A DNA stretch of 64,000 bases from Enterococcus ureasiticus (GTDB lineage Bacteria > Bacillota > Bacilli > Lactobacillales > Enterococcaceae), in assembly GCF_001730285.1 (NCBI RefSeq), contig NZ_MIJZ01000001.1, positions 372,001-436,000 on the forward strand, given 5' to 3'. How positions within the stretch are numbered: the first letter of the stretch is position 1; each line of letters opens with the position of its first letter. The notes beneath the pieces were generated by a model that did not search any database, was not told the DNA's origin, and saw nothing but the letters and a program-made list of their open reading frames with translations. A program made the translations under genes and the position numbers. This document shows, in pieces, positions 1-10,673 of this stretch.

Positions 1-436
1 TTAAAAGTAGCATCTCTGTTTCATCTGTCAACAAACGAAACACAGGATCCATTTCGATCAAATAATAAAAACGTCGAATTACTGTTAAACAAAAAGCATG
101 CAAAGTACTGATATTCGCAGTAGGAAGCAACGTCAACTGCCTGATAAAATGCTGTTTTTTCTCTTGCTCACTTTCATTTGTGATTGCCTTTTGCAAAGCA
201 ATTTGAATTCTTTCCTTCATTTCTTTTGCAGCAGCTTCTGTATATGTCACGATCAACAATCGATCGATATCCACACCACTTTTAAGTTTTTCGATGACTC
301 TACGAACAAGAACTGTGGTTTTCCCAGAACCAGCAGAAGCTGAAACTAAAATATTCTCGTCTCCGTCAAAAACTGCTTGCCACTGATTATCGGTAAATTG
401 TTCATTTTCTGGACGTAAAGGAATTGTCTTACTCAT
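1..436 (-). CDS. rexA: RexA/AddA ATP-dependent helicase-nuclease subunit A, N-terminal part (cut by window edge)
   Basis: This is the 5' end of a gene that runs off the left edge; about 145 codons are visible. It encodes the UvrD-like helicase and nuclease subunit of RexAB, which processes double-strand breaks for recombination. The protein starts MSKTIPLRPENEQFT and carries the Walker A motif ASAGSGKTT at residues 33-41. A motif Ia stretch (TYTEAAAKEM) and ISTLHAFC follow, as in AddA. The ATG at 436 overlaps the rexB stop by 8 bases (ATGAGTAA), so translation of the pair is coupled. The identity is safe; only the length is unknown. Confidence 0.95.
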   Translation of the reverse strand, partial: MSKTIPLRPENEQFTDNQWQAVFDGDENILVSASAGSGKTTVLVRRVIEKLKSGVDIDRLLIVTYTEAAAKEMKERIQIALQKAITNESEQEKKQHFIRQLTLLPTANISTLHAFCLTVIRRFYYLIEMDPVFRLLTDETEMLLL

Positions 437-3400
437 CAATCGTTCCTCCTTCCTGCTCATTTTCGATCAAACGATCCATAACCTCTTTTTTCGATAATGT
501 TTCAATACGATTGTAATTATTTTCTTTTAGCATAACATCAAAGTTACAGACACTTCTAAATGGGCAAAAACGACAAGCGATGCGTTCTTTTCCTTGATAA
601 GCTGGGTTTAAATCGATTTCACCGCTAGTTACCTTATTACCAGCCTCGATAAATTTACTACGGTTATGGGTTAATAAAGCGTCTAACTCAGGTTCTGTCA
701 CAAATTTATCTTCTTGACGGCGACCTGGTTTGATAATTTCTTTGGCTGACTCTTCGATTGGGAAAATCAAAGAACTTTGTTTAGCCTGTAAACTTTTATC
801 CAAATTCCCGAGTAAGACTGGATCGTTCAATAACAAACCATCAAATTGGAATTTCTTCAAAAGTTGCTGCTCTTTTTTATCCTCTGTTTCATAGGGAAGA
901 ATCGGGTTGTGAACATGCAGATATAATGAGCCAGCAGGTTTGGCTGGCTGCCCCACCAAATTCACAGCATCCATCAATGCGACATCTAAGTAGGTCAGCA
1001 TCTGCATAGCTAGCCCATAATAAGCTTCTGTAATGTTGAATTTCTTGTGACTCGATTTATAATCAACGACGCCTAAGTATAAAGCATCTGGAGTTACTAG
1101 TTGATCCAAACGATCAATTTTCCCTCTAACACTGATGTTACCACCATTTTGAAGTGGCAATTCTAATCCCTTGATCCCTTTTTGACTAGCAATCTGACCA
1201 AATAAAACTTCTGTTTGAACAGTCGTCATTCCACTGCGTTCGCTCTGACGTTTCAATGCCCAGCTTACTTTTTTAATTGTCTGACCAAGCTGATAACGGA
1301 TATAATTCATTCGGCTGGATGTGTCGAGAATCGAAAATTTTATCTCACCGAAGACAGTATTCAATATTTGCTCTGTAAATTCGCTGACTTCTCGATCGGT
1401 CAGTTCAGATAATTGTTTCTTTTGCATGATCAATAATTTAAAGAACTGATCTAATGCCTCATGGAAAAAGTCCCCTGTTGCAGCTGGCGATAAACCAAAA
1501 ACATCTCTTTCTTTTAAGCCTAAGCCAAAGCGTGAGAAATATTGATACTGACAACGATAAAAACTTTCCATTCTTGAGACAGATGTGTAAATATTCTTAG
1601 TATATAATTCATCTGCTAGATGTTCTTGTAGGTTTTCTGGTAAGTTTTGATGTCCAAGGCTTTCAAAAACGTGACGAGCAAGTGCTGCTTGAGAATGTTT
1701 CATTAATTCACGTTCCAACACCAGCCAAAAAGACAAAATTCCTTCTTGTGTTTCCTTTTTCTGACGTTTTAGATTCGTTAAATCACTGATCAATGTTCTG
1801 TAAGTGCCGATATGTTCTAGGCTGACTTGTTCATCATCTAAAATTGTGAGTGCATTTCTTTGCTGCATTGGCAAGCCTAAATCATTTTGAATATTGGTTA
1901 AATAAGTAGATACTTTGACATCTTTAGCGGTATCTTTCACACTTGGATAAGAAAAATATAAGCGTTCAGTAGCCGAAGCAAATAGAATATACGCGTTAAA
2001 TGGTTCCTTCGCGATACTTTTTCTCGTGTCATTCAACAAAAATTGTCCATCATCTAAATGACCATTAACGAATTGTCTTTCCTCATCTGAAAGTAACGTT
2101 TTATTATCGAATTTTTGTGGTAAAACTTGATCCGTCAAACCAATTGCAAACACAATTTTAGCTTGTCCAGGGCGAGCTAAATCGATTGAACGAACTTGTA
2201 CTTGATCAATTGCCGTCGGTACTTTATTGTAACGTAACCCTTCTAAACCACTCGAAAAAATCTCTTCAAATGCAACTAGGTCAAAAGATTCATTCCCGTA
2301 AATCGTTACATACTCATCTAACAAAGTCATCAAAGCTTCCCAAGTTTGTTCATGATTACGAGCGTCTTCTAATTGACCGCTCTCAATTGCTTGATTGCGC
2401 CACATCATCAATTGCTTTTCGACGCCATTATTCACCAAGAAACGATAAAAATAGTCAGCCGCTTCAATTCCTGTTTGTGCTTTTTGAATTTGTTTAAAAA
2501 AGGCTGGTACTGTTTGTTGGATCACATTTCGTACCGCATTCGAATCTTTTTCGATCAACTCAGTGTCATCTTGCTGCTCCGCTTCAAAATCATAACGGAT
2601 AAAATGCCAATCCTTATTTGTCTCCCAATGATAGCCTTCATATCCGTAAGCCAAAACAACATTTTCCGCTACGTCGATTTTACGACGCCATTCATTTCGT
2701 TGAATTTGCCATTCTTCAACTGAGACTTGGTCTTCGATTGGAAAGAATAATTCTGTTCTTAAAAAGCGCAATACATCTCGATAACGATAATGATAGGCAT
2801 GAATTGCAAATAAAGACTGAATAAACTCAACTAAAGGATGCTGTTCCATCGCCATATCGCGATCCAAGTAGACGGGAATCTCATGCATCGAAAATAACGG
2901 TTCGATCATAGTTTCATAACTATCCAGTTCTCGTGTCAGCAATTGAATATCTTTATACCGATAATTTTCTTCTACAACTAGTCTTCTGATTTCTTTTGCA
3001 ATATGGTTGATTTCTTCCTTAGGATTTTCTGCACACCAAAATTGCAGATGATCCTCCGTGATTCCTTGTTTGCCTTTTTTAGGATGACTTTCTTGCGCCT
3101 CAACCCAATATTTTTCAAGAGTTTGGAGACTGTTATTTGCAATCAAGACTTTATTTTTTTCCACGTAGTCAGGTAAAATCGCCACATTAGCATTTCTAGC
3201 TAATTGATATAACTTATGATAGGTCGTACCTGTTTCATAAAATAAATTCATCAACGACGGCAGTTCATTCGGATATTTTTTATCCAATACTAATGAAATT
3301 TTAATCTCACCACCGCGACGCATCAATGTCTCTATCAATTTCAATTCTCTTGCAGAAAAATTATGATACCCATTGATCACGAATAAAACATTGCTCAGGT

Positions 3401-4007
3401 CTTTTGTTTCTAAATATTCCGTTAAATAATTAAGGATTTCTGCCGATTTGATTCCATATTGTGTCATCGTTTCTTCAAATTTTGAAAAAACTAATTTGAT
3501 ATCTTGAATTTTTAATTGTAAATCCTGTTCTTTACTATCTGAATTCGGTTCCGATAAGTACCCAAATAACTCGTCTAAATCAACGTTTCCTTCTTTCATT
3601 TCCTGATACAGGTCAAATAGCTGCTGGATAAATCCAGATTTATTGACTTCTCCACGAAAGACTTTCAACGATTCTTCATTTTCTGACAAAATTTTTCTAA
3701 AAACCATCGCAGCTCCAGCCTCGGAAAGAACCTCTGAACCATAATATTGTGTATGTTGTAAAAAGTACCAAGCCAAACGATAAAAACTAAACACTTGAAA
3801 GCGCATTGTTGCAATCGAATCACTATGATTCTCTCGTATATTTTTTATTCGTTTGAGTGCGTTGATCTCTTGCTCAAATTTCATGTGGTTTGGTACTAAA
3901 TAAAAAACTTCGTGTGAATCATCTTCTGATAACCACTGTACGGAAGCTTGTAAAAGAGCTTCTTCTAAATCCATCTCAGCAGTTCCGCGGATAAATTGTA
4001 GACTCAT
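429..4007 (-). CDS. rexB: RexB/AddB helicase-nuclease subunit B
   Basis: Second subunit of the RexAB double-strand-break repair nuclease, 1192 residues, the usual RexB size. The C-terminal RecB-type nuclease domain shows LGVVDYKSSHKKF (catalytic Asp and Lys). Four cysteines, one in FYRCQYQYF and three in ACRFCPFRSVC, match the AddB iron-sulphur staple. The N-terminus reads MSLQFIRGTAEMDLEEAL, where AddB proteins have a Walker A (GRAGSGKT). The ATP-binding loop is therefore gone, as expected for RexB of lactic acid bacteria. It lies upstream of rexA and overlaps it by 8 bases. The ribosome site (AAAGGAT) is weak and about 8 bases from the ATG. Confidence 0.95.
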   Translation of the reverse strand: MSLQFIRGTAEMDLEEALLQASVQWLSEDDSHEVFYLVPNHMKFEQEINALKRIKNIRENHSDSIATMRFQVFSFYRLAWYFLQHTQYYGSEVLSEAGAAMVFRKILSENEESLKVFRGEVNKSGFIQQLFDLYQEMKEGNVDLDELFGYLSEPNSDSKEQDLQLKIQDIKLVFSKFEETMTQYGIKSAEILNYLTEYLETKDLSNVLFVINGYHNFSARELKLIETLMRRGGEIKISLVLDKKYPNELPSLMNLFYETGTTYHKLYQLARNANVAILPDYVEKNKVLIANNSLQTLEKYWVEAQESHPKKGKQGITEDHLQFWCAENPKEEINHIAKEIRRLVVEENYRYKDIQLLTRELDSYETMIEPLFSMHEIPVYLDRDMAMEQHPLVEFIQSLFAIHAYHYRYRDVLRFLRTELFFPIEDQVSVEEWQIQRNEWRRKIDVAENVVLAYGYEGYHWETNKDWHFIRYDFEAEQQDDTELIEKDSNAVRNVIQQTVPAFFKQIQKAQTGIEAADYFYRFLVNNGVEKQLMMWRNQAIESGQLEDARNHEQTWEALMTLLDEYVTIYGNESFDLVAFEEIFSSGLEGLRYNKVPTAIDQVQVRSIDLARPGQAKIVFAIGLTDQVLPQKFDNKTLLSDEERQFVNGHLDDGQFLLNDTRKSIAKEPFNAYILFASATERLYFSYPSVKDTAKDVKVSTYLTNIQNDLGLPMQQRNALTILDDEQVSLEHIGTYRTLISDLTNLKRQKKETQEGILSFWLVLERELMKHSQAALARHVFESLGHQNLPENLQEHLADELYTKNIYTSVSRMESFYRCQYQYFSRFGLGLKERDVFGLSPAATGDFFHEALDQFFKLLIMQKKQLSELTDREVSEFTEQILNTVFGEIKFSILDTSSRMNYIRYQLGQTIKKVSWALKRQSERSGMTTVQTEVLFGQIASQKGIKGLELPLQNGGNISVRGKIDRLDQLVTPDALYLGVVDYKSSHKKFNITEAYYGLAMQMLTYLDVALMDAVNLVGQPAKPAGSLYLHVHNPILPYETEDKKEQQLLKKFQFDGLLLNDPVLLGNLDKSLQAKQSSLIFPIEESAKEIIKPGRRQEDKFVTEPELDALLTHNRSKFIEAGNKVTSGEIDLNPAYQGKERIACRFCPFRSVCNFDVMLKENNYNRIETLSKKEVMDRLIENEQEGGTIDE

Positions 4008-4085
4008 TCTGTCACATCCTTTATAAGTGTTTCATGTCCTTAGTTTATCATAAATGGAGCTTGAATACGGCTTTTACTATCTAAC

Positions 4086-4118
4086 AAAAAAAGCCTCTTA
4101 ATTAAAAGAGAGCTTTCT
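4086..4118 (-). terminator. Intrinsic terminator after lepB
   Basis: On the minus strand AAAGCTCTCTT, a short loop and AAGAGGCTTT form a hairpin with one bulge, followed by TTTTTTTG. It starts about 25 bases past the lepB stop and separates lepB from rexB. Confidence 0.8.
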
Positions 4119-4143
4119 TGTATTGTCATTAATGAGACCTACT

Positions 4144-4689
4144 TTAAATCGTTCCAAAACGATCCAGCGGCCACAAGACAAATTTAACGTCACCTAATAT
4201 TTTGTCTTTATTGATGAAACCGATCATTCGTCCATCTTTTGAATTCCGACGATTATCACCCATTACAAAATATTCGCCTTCCGGAACTTTCTTCTCACCA
4301 GTAACCTCGCTCAACGTGAAATCACTTGTCAAGGGTAAGCCATCCGTAACTTCTCCTTTGAATTCATCAAGATAGGGTTCTTTGACTTCTTTATCATTGA
4401 TATATAAAACATCATTTTTATATTCAATCGTATCACCCGGCAAACCAATCACTCGCTTGATATAATTCTTCTTGGGTTCATCTGGTGCTGGAAATGTCAC
4501 AATATCAAAACGCTTGATTTTCGTATTTTTTAATGCAATCACTCGCTCACCATCTGCTAAAGTCGGATCCATCGAATGCCCTTTGACAACAACTGGTGTG
4601 AAAACAAATTGTCTTAGCAAAAATAAAAATGCTGCTAAACCAACAAAAAATAATATTGTATGTAATAACTCTTTAGACTTCAAATTCAT
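4144..4689 (-). CDS. lepB: Type I signal peptidase
   Basis: Membrane-anchored serine protease that cuts signal peptides from Sec-exported proteins. At 181 residues it has the short Gram-positive form. One N-terminal membrane helix spans about residues 8-25. The catalytic Ser is residue 39 in VKGHSMDP. The catalytic Lys is residue 78 in NYIKRVIGLPGD. The conserved box GDNRRNSKDGR follows near residue 145. The start has a GGAGG ribosome site. It is monocistronic, with its own terminator. Enterococci usually carry several paralogues, so the symbol names the family only. Confidence 0.93.
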   Translation of the reverse strand: MNLKSKELLHTILFFVGLAAFLFLLRQFVFTPVVVKGHSMDPTLADGERVIALKNTKIKRFDIVTFPAPDEPKKNYIKRVIGLPGDTIEYKNDVLYINDKEVKEPYLDEFKGEVTDGLPLTSDFTLSEVTGEKKVPEGEYFVMGDNRRNSKDGRMIGFINKDKILGDVKFVLWPLDRFGTI

Positions 4690-5062
4690 TCCTCCAAAAA
4701 ACTTACTTTCTACATTCTACCACAGACAATCAAAATTCTACAGAATTCTTTTCTTTTTAAATAAACTTTTAAGTCATTACTTAATAATTTAAGTATTACC
4801 TACCTGTTAAATAACCAAAATTTAAACCTGAGGGAATTTATTTTGATCTTATCATTTTTTTAAAGCGACAAAGTGCTTAAGCCAATCCACTTTTTCTTTC
4901 AAATCATTTATCACGTTCAATCTACTTCCTAATTCTCCCTAAAATCCACTTAGGCTTGATAATAACAGAATTTAATTATGAATATACAAGAAAAATAGAT
5001 GACTGCACACGAAACATTTGATAAACTGAAGAAGATATAGGAATAATAAGGAGGATACCATC
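4690..5062. other. Intergenic region, 373 bases
   Basis: AT-rich space between divergent genes, lepB on the minus strand and a small membrane protein on the plus strand. It must hold both promoters, but I see no convincing -35/-10 pair. No repeat, RNA gene or ORF with a ribosome site was seen. Confidence 0.5.
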
Positions 5063-5407
5063 ATGTTTATCTCATTTGGCATGTTTATTGGTTTAATCAT
5101 ATTAACAATCATCATGATTGCATTGATTATTTATTTAACATTTACAGGCGGTAATCATAAATCGCATCATGATAATACCCAGCAAGTAGAAGCTGCTGCT
5201 AAAGAGAGGTTGGCTCAAAATAATTTGGCTATGTCAAATCAGTCAAATGACTTAAATCAAAGCGAATCAACTCATCATGACGATTTTATGCAACAATCTG
5301 AAACAGAGAATCATTATTATCAGGAACCAACATCTTCTGAGGAAATTATTGAAGACGATGACTCATTGCAAGTTCTTCCTTATCCCAAAGATGATGACTT
5401 CAAATGA
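5063..5407 (+). CDS. Small single-pass membrane protein of unknown function
   Basis: 114 residues with a strong AAGGAGG ribosome site 8 bases before the ATG. Residues 3-27 (MFISFGMFIGLIILTIIMIA onward) form one hydrophobic helix. The rest is a hydrophilic, probably disordered tail rich in His, Gln, Ser and acidic residues, ending in an acidic patch (EEIIEDDDS) and LPYPKDDDFK. No signal-peptidase site is evident, so it is probably an N-terminally anchored protein. A strong bidirectional terminator follows at once. I do not recognise the family and assign no function. Confidence 0.75.
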   Translation: MFISFGMFIGLIILTIIMIALIIYLTFTGGNHKSHHDNTQQVEAAAKERLAQNNLAMSNQSNDLNQSESTHHDDFMQQSETENHYYQEPTSSEEIIEDDDSLQVLPYPKDDDFK

Positions 5408-5417
5408 CCCCAATCAA

Positions 5418-5461
5418 AAATACCGCTAACAGAAGTCAAAAACTCCTGTTAGCGGTATTTG
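5418..5461. terminator. Bidirectional terminator between the small membrane gene and pgi
   Basis: Perfect 12-bp stem TACCGCTAACAG/CTGTTAGCGGTA with A-runs on the left and T-runs on the right. It can end transcription of the converging small gene (plus) and pgi (minus). Confidence 0.9.
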
Positions 5462-5490
5462 CATATAAAAATCACTGAAACAAAATTATG

Positions 5491-6840
5491 TTACAAACGT
5501 GCGTTCAATTCTTTCGCTAAGTCTTCAAAACCGGGTTTACCAAGTAATGCAAACATGTTTTTCTTATATGCTTCCACACCCTCTTGGTCAAATGGATTAA
5601 CACCATTCAAGTAACCTGAAATTCCTACAGCAATTTCAAAAAAGTACATTACATATCCTAATGAATAAGCATCCATCGCTGGAATTTTAACGATCATATT
5701 AGGCACTCCACCATCTGTATGAGCTAGTAAAGTTCCTTCAAAGGCTTTTGTATTTACAAAATCAATTTCTTTTCCTTGTAAATAGCCTAATCCATCTAAA
5801 TCTTCAGCAAGTTCAGGGATAGAAACAACATGACGTGGTGTATCAACTTTAACAACTGTTTCAAATAAGTTGCGCATGCCATCTTGAACATATTGACCCA
5901 TTGAATGCAAATCAGTAGAGAAGTCTGCTGCTGCTGGGAAAATACCTTTTTGATCTTTACCTTCTGATTCACCGAAAAGTTGTTTCCACCACTCAGAGAA
6001 ATAATGCATTCCTGGTTCATAATTGATCAACATTTCTGTTGTTTTACCTTTGCGGTATAAGATATTTCTTAACGCAGCATATTGATAAGCTTGATTTTTA
6101 CTTAGATCAGTAGTTGTAGCATATTCTTTACGCGCATCATTGGCACCTGTCATCAAAGCATCGATATCGCCACCGCTAACTGCGATCGGTAATAAACCAA
6201 CTGGCGTTAGCACAGTGAAACGTCCACCAACATCATCAGGAATCACAAATGTTTCCCAACCCTCTGCATCTGCTTCCACTTTAACAGCACCTTTAGCGCG
6301 GTCAGTTGTTGCATAGATACGTTTGTTTGCTTCATCTTTGCCATATTTTTTGATCAATAATTCTTTAAATACTCTAAATGCGATTGCAGGCTCTGTCGTT
6401 GTACCAGATTTAGAAATCACATTTACTGAGAAGTCACGATCACCAATAACATTGATCAAATCAGCTAAGTAAGTTGAGCTGATACTGTTTCCAGCAAAGA
6501 AAACCTGTGGTGCTTTTCTTTCGTCTGCTGGTAATAAATTATTAAATGAATGATGTAAAAATTCAATTGCCGCTCTTGCACCTAAGTAAGAACCACCGAT
6601 ACCGATCACAACTAAAACTTCAGAATCAGATTGAATTTTTTCAGCCGCTTTTTTGATGCGGGCAAATTCGTCTTTATCATAATTTTCTGGTAGATCGATC
6701 CAACCAGTAAAATCACTCCCAGCTCCAGTTCCTTCTCTTAATGCTTTGTCTACTGCAGTCACTTGTGTCTGCATGTATTCCAATTCATGATCAGCAACAA
6801 ATGGTGTCAAATTGGAATAATCAAATTGAATGTGTGACAT
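5491..6840 (-). CDS. pgi: Glucose-6-phosphate isomerase
   Basis: Cytoplasmic glycolytic enzyme converting glucose 6-phosphate to fructose 6-phosphate. The 449 residues are typical of Gram-positive PGI. Diagnostic stretches are [10 protein letters not shown] at residues 80-89 (phosphate and substrate binding), [16 protein letters not shown] (SIS-domain sugar-phosphate site) and [24 protein letters not shown] follows, and the end reads [15 protein letters not shown]. The ATG is preceded by AAGGAGGAG. It is monocistronic and converges on the small membrane gene through a shared terminator. Confidence 0.97.
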   Translation of the reverse strand: MSHIQFDYSNLTPFVADHELEYMQTQVTAVDKALREGTGAGSDFTGWIDLPENYDKDEFARIKKAAEKIQSDSEVLVVIGIGGSYLGARAAIEFLHHSFNNLLPADERKAPQVFFAGNSISSTYLADLINVIGDRDFSVNVISKSGTTTEPAIAFRVFKELLIKKYGKDEANKRIYATTDRAKGAVKVEADAEGWETFVIPDDVGGRFTVLTPVGLLPIAVSGGDIDALMTGANDARKEYATTTDLSKNQAYQYAALRNILYRKGKTTEMLINYEPGMHYFSEWWKQLFGESEGKDQKGIFPAAADFSTDLHSMGQYVQDGMRNLFETVVKVDTPRHVVSIPELAEDLDGLGYLQGKEIDFVNTKAFEGTLLAHTDGGVPNMIVKIPAMDAYSLGYVMYFFEIAVGISGYLNGVNPFDQEGVEAYKKNMFALLGKPGFEDLAKELNARL

Positions 6841-7022
6841 TCCTTCTCCTCCTTGAAATTAAACTTAATACACTAACTACTTTACGTTCTTTTTATGCTT
6901 TTTTCAAGCAAATTATGACTGTCTGTACCAATTTTATTTTAAATCAGTTAAAAAGACTTGTTTATTCCACAAATCAAAACATTATTTTAATGTATCTACT
7001 CCTCTATAAGATAAAGCATCAG

Positions 7023-7069
7023 AAAAAAATGAAGAATGAACAGGATAAAACTCATCACTATCATTCTCC
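7023..7069 (-). terminator. Probable terminator after gdhA
   Basis: On the minus strand GGAGAATGA pairs with TCATTCTTC across a long loop, and ATTTTTTT follows. One mismatch and the loop size make it weaker than its neighbours. Confidence 0.5.
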
Positions 7070-7087
7070 ATTCTCTCTATTTTTGGA

Positions 7088-8434
<1,347 letters not shown>

Positions 8435-8572
8435 TTAATCACCCTCTCATCGTTATAATCCTATTTTAACCTAAATTCTGAAAATTTCCACAATTTTTTA
8501 CCATGAATTGCAAAAAAAGTAGAAAAAGTTTTGAAAATTGTGTTAAACTACCATTGAATTGGAGGAGAATTT

Positions 8573-9862
8573 ATGAAATCATTCGACGTCATTGTTGTTG
8601 GCGCAGGTACTAGCGGCATGATGGCCGCTATCGCAGCAGCTAAAGCCGGTAGTAATACTTTATTAATAGAAAAAAACAAACGTGTAGGTAAAAAACTCTT
8701 ACTAACTGGTGGTGGTCGCTGTAATGTAACGAACAATCGTCCAGCAGATGAAATTATTGCACATATCCCAGGGAATGGAAAGTTTTTATATAGCGCTTTT
8801 TCGCAATTTAACAATTACGATATTATGGAGTTCTTCGAATCAAACGGAACCCATTTAAAAGAGGAAGATCACGGCCGAATGTTTCCTGTTACTGATCGTT
8901 CAAAAACAATTGTTGAAACATTATTTAACCAATTAGAGCAACTTGGTGTAACAATCTATACAGAGGCAAAAGTTGAAAAAATCTTGCATAAAGACGATCA
9001 AGTCATCGGTGTTGCACTAGAACATGATAAAATTTATGCTCCTTGTGTCATTTTGACAACCGGTGGTCGGACCTATCCTTCTACTGGCTCAACTGGAGAT
9101 GGTTATAAATTAGCTAAAAGATTAGGTCATACCATCAGTCCTTTGTACGCAACTGAATCTCCAATAATTTCTAACGACGATTTTATTAAAGAAAAAACGT
9201 TACAAGGTCTTTCACTTCAGGATGTTTCTCTTTCAGTTTTAAATAGTCAAGGAAAAATAATCGTGGAACATCAGATGGATCTTCTTTTTACTCATTTTGG
9301 TTTATCTGGTCCAGCTGCTTTAAGATGTTCAAGCTTTATTAATCAAGAATTAGTTAAAAATGGGCAAAATCCTGTTACTTTACAATTGGATATTTTTCCT
9401 CAAAAAACCGCATTGGAACTAAAAAACGAGATACAAAGAAAACTTTTAGATCAACCTGAAAAAACGCTGAAAAACTCTTTGAAAAATCTTGTTCCGGAAC
9501 GGTTACTTGAATTCATCTTAAACAAAACTACTCTTTCTGAGCACCAATCAAAACAAGTTTCGGACCAACAAATTGATCAGCTCATCGATCAATTAAAGTC
9601 TTTTAAATTAACTGCTGAAAAAACATTGCCAATCGAAAAGTCTTTTGTGACAGGCGGTGGTATTTCATTAAAAGAAGTCCAACCAAAAACAATGGAGAGC
9701 AAATTGGTCAACGGTCTATTCTTTGCCGGGGAATTGCTTGATGTCAACGGCTATACTGGAGGCTATAACGTTACAGCAGCCTTTGTAACGGGACATGTTG
9801 CTGGAACACACGCTGCTAGTGTGGCAGAATATACTTATCTTCCACCATTAGATCAAGATTAA
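8573..9862 (+). CDS. HI0933/YhiN-family FAD-dependent oxidoreductase
   Basis: 429-residue flavoprotein of the HI0933 family (also called BaiN-like). It has an N-terminal FAD motif VVGAGTSG (residues 8-15) and the family signature TGGGRCNVTN. TTGGRTYPSTGSTGDG is in the middle. The C-terminal FAD-closing stretch is GLFFAGELLDVNGYTGGYN. The physiological substrate is not known for most members. The start is set by GGAGGA 5 bases before the ATG. It is divergent from gdhA and ends in a strong terminator, so it is a single-gene transcript. Confidence 0.88.
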   Translation: MKSFDVIVVGAGTSGMMAAIAAAKAGSNTLLIEKNKRVGKKLLLTGGGRCNVTNNRPADEIIAHIPGNGKFLYSAFSQFNNYDIMEFFESNGTHLKEEDHGRMFPVTDRSKTIVETLFNQLEQLGVTIYTEAKVEKILHKDDQVIGVALEHDKIYAPCVILTTGGRTYPSTGSTGDGYKLAKRLGHTISPLYATESPIISNDDFIKEKTLQGLSLQDVSLSVLNSQGKIIVEHQMDLLFTHFGLSGPAALRCSSFINQELVKNGQNPVTLQLDIFPQKTALELKNEIQRKLLDQPEKTLKNSLKNLVPERLLEFILNKTTLSEHQSKQVSDQQIDQLIDQLKSFKLTAEKTLPIEKSFVTGGGISLKEVQPKTMESKLVNGLFFAGELLDVNGYTGGYNVTAAFVTGHVAGTHAASVAEYTYLPPLDQD

Positions 9863-9879
9863 GAGGACTGTTTTGCTAT

Positions 9880-9924
9880 ATTAAAGAAGACTCTGCAATA
9901 AAATCAAGCGGAGCCTTCTTTAAT
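9880..9924 (+). terminator. Terminator after the HI0933-family gene
   Basis: ATTAAAGAAG and CTTCTTTAAT arms enclose a further CTC/GAG pairing, and the hairpin ends in TTTAATTT. Confidence 0.8.
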
Positions 9925-10053
9925 TTCACCATTTTTCATCGTCTTTCTAAAAAAACTACGACTTTAGAAGGATAAAAAATCTATAATAAATCAGTCTTTT
10001 GTTTGATTCTTTAATCTTCTAATTATGTGAAAATATTATTAGGAGGTGTTATG

Positions 10054-10482
10054 ATGAAAATCAATTTAAAAAGACAAACAACATGGGGATGCGTTCGTCA
10101 TTTCATCATATATAAAAATGGTGTAAAACAGGGAAAATTATTTAATAATATTACAACTGAAATAGACGTAACTGTCGGTGATACGCTTGAATTTAGAGAA
10201 GGTCTTTTTCGTTTTTCTCAAAAAATAAAAATAACTTCACAAACCAAAGAAATCGTGATCTCAAATACGCATCAAATCAAACACCTATTTTCATTGTTTA
10301 TTATTTTGTTCTTAGCAATTTCTTTACTTAGTCTTTCTATTGCTTCTTTAAAAATATTTTTATTTACTGAGATTTCTGCCTTTATCCTTTTAAATCATCT
10401 ATTTCGTTATCGTTCTTATAATTTTGACATTGAACCTATAGATCCATTATTACATACTATTTCTGGGTTTGAGGTTCACTAA
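10054..10482 (+). CDS. Unknown protein with two C-terminal membrane helices
   Basis: About 142 residues. An upstream GTG at 10027 is in frame, but AGGAGG at 10041-10046 sits best in front of the ATG at 10054 (the ATG at 10051 would be only 4 bases away). The first 75 residues are soluble and beta-rich (NLKRQTTWGCVRHFIIYKN). They contain a VGDTLEFREG turn of the kind seen in proteins that hold small ligands or beta-sandwiches. Two adjacent hydrophobic segments follow (HLFSLFIILFLAISLLSLSI and IFLFTEISAFILL). I do not recognise the family. A perfect terminator follows. Confidence 0.65.
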   Translation: MKINLKRQTTWGCVRHFIIYKNGVKQGKLFNNITTEIDVTVGDTLEFREGLFRFSQKIKITSQTKEIVISNTHQIKHLFSLFIILFLAISLLSLSIASLKIFLFTEISAFILLNHLFRYRSYNFDIEPIDPLLHTISGFEVH

Positions 10483-10487
10483 GTATA

Positions 10488-10530
10488 AGAGCCGTATAAA
10501 TTCGCAATGAATTTATACGGCTCTTTCTCT
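10488..10530 (+). terminator. Strong terminator after the two-helix protein
   Basis: Perfect 16-bp stem AGAGCCGTATAAATTC/GAATTTATACGGCTCT with a 5-base loop, then TTCTCTTTT. Confidence 0.9.
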
Positions 10531-10558
10531 TTTACATTATTTTACATACTCATGAGTG

Positions 10559-10639
10559 TTAGATTCCTTTTTTAGAAAAAGAAGGATCCAGAATATAACC
10601 AATCGAACGGACATTCAGTTTTAGTTTTATGGGGCCGGT
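10559..10639 (-). pseudogene. Remnant of a winged-helix (OmpR-type) regulator C-terminus
   Basis: A 26-codon open stretch on the minus strand reads TGPIKLKLNVRSIGYILD, then PSFSKKGI and a stop. It resembles the C-terminal beta-hairpin of OmpR/Trans_reg_C DNA-binding domains (pattern VRGxGYxL). The frame is closed upstream by TGA, and there is no start or ribosome site, so only the tail of a gene would be left. It lies just downstream of the GH4 gene. This is an inference from one short match by eye; chance resemblance is possible. Confidence 0.3.
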
Positions 10640-10673
10640 TCATTATTTGGTCATGTTCTCTTATCCATACCTT

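Noticed and set aside
98-343. Plus-strand ORF opposite rexA
   Set aside because: It is antisense to the conserved RexA N-terminus with Walker A, is low complexity and has no ribosome site.
8548-8814. Minus-strand ORF opposite the start of the HI0933-type flavoprotein
   Set aside because: Antisense shadow of a strongly conserved FAD-binding domain, without its own ribosome site.
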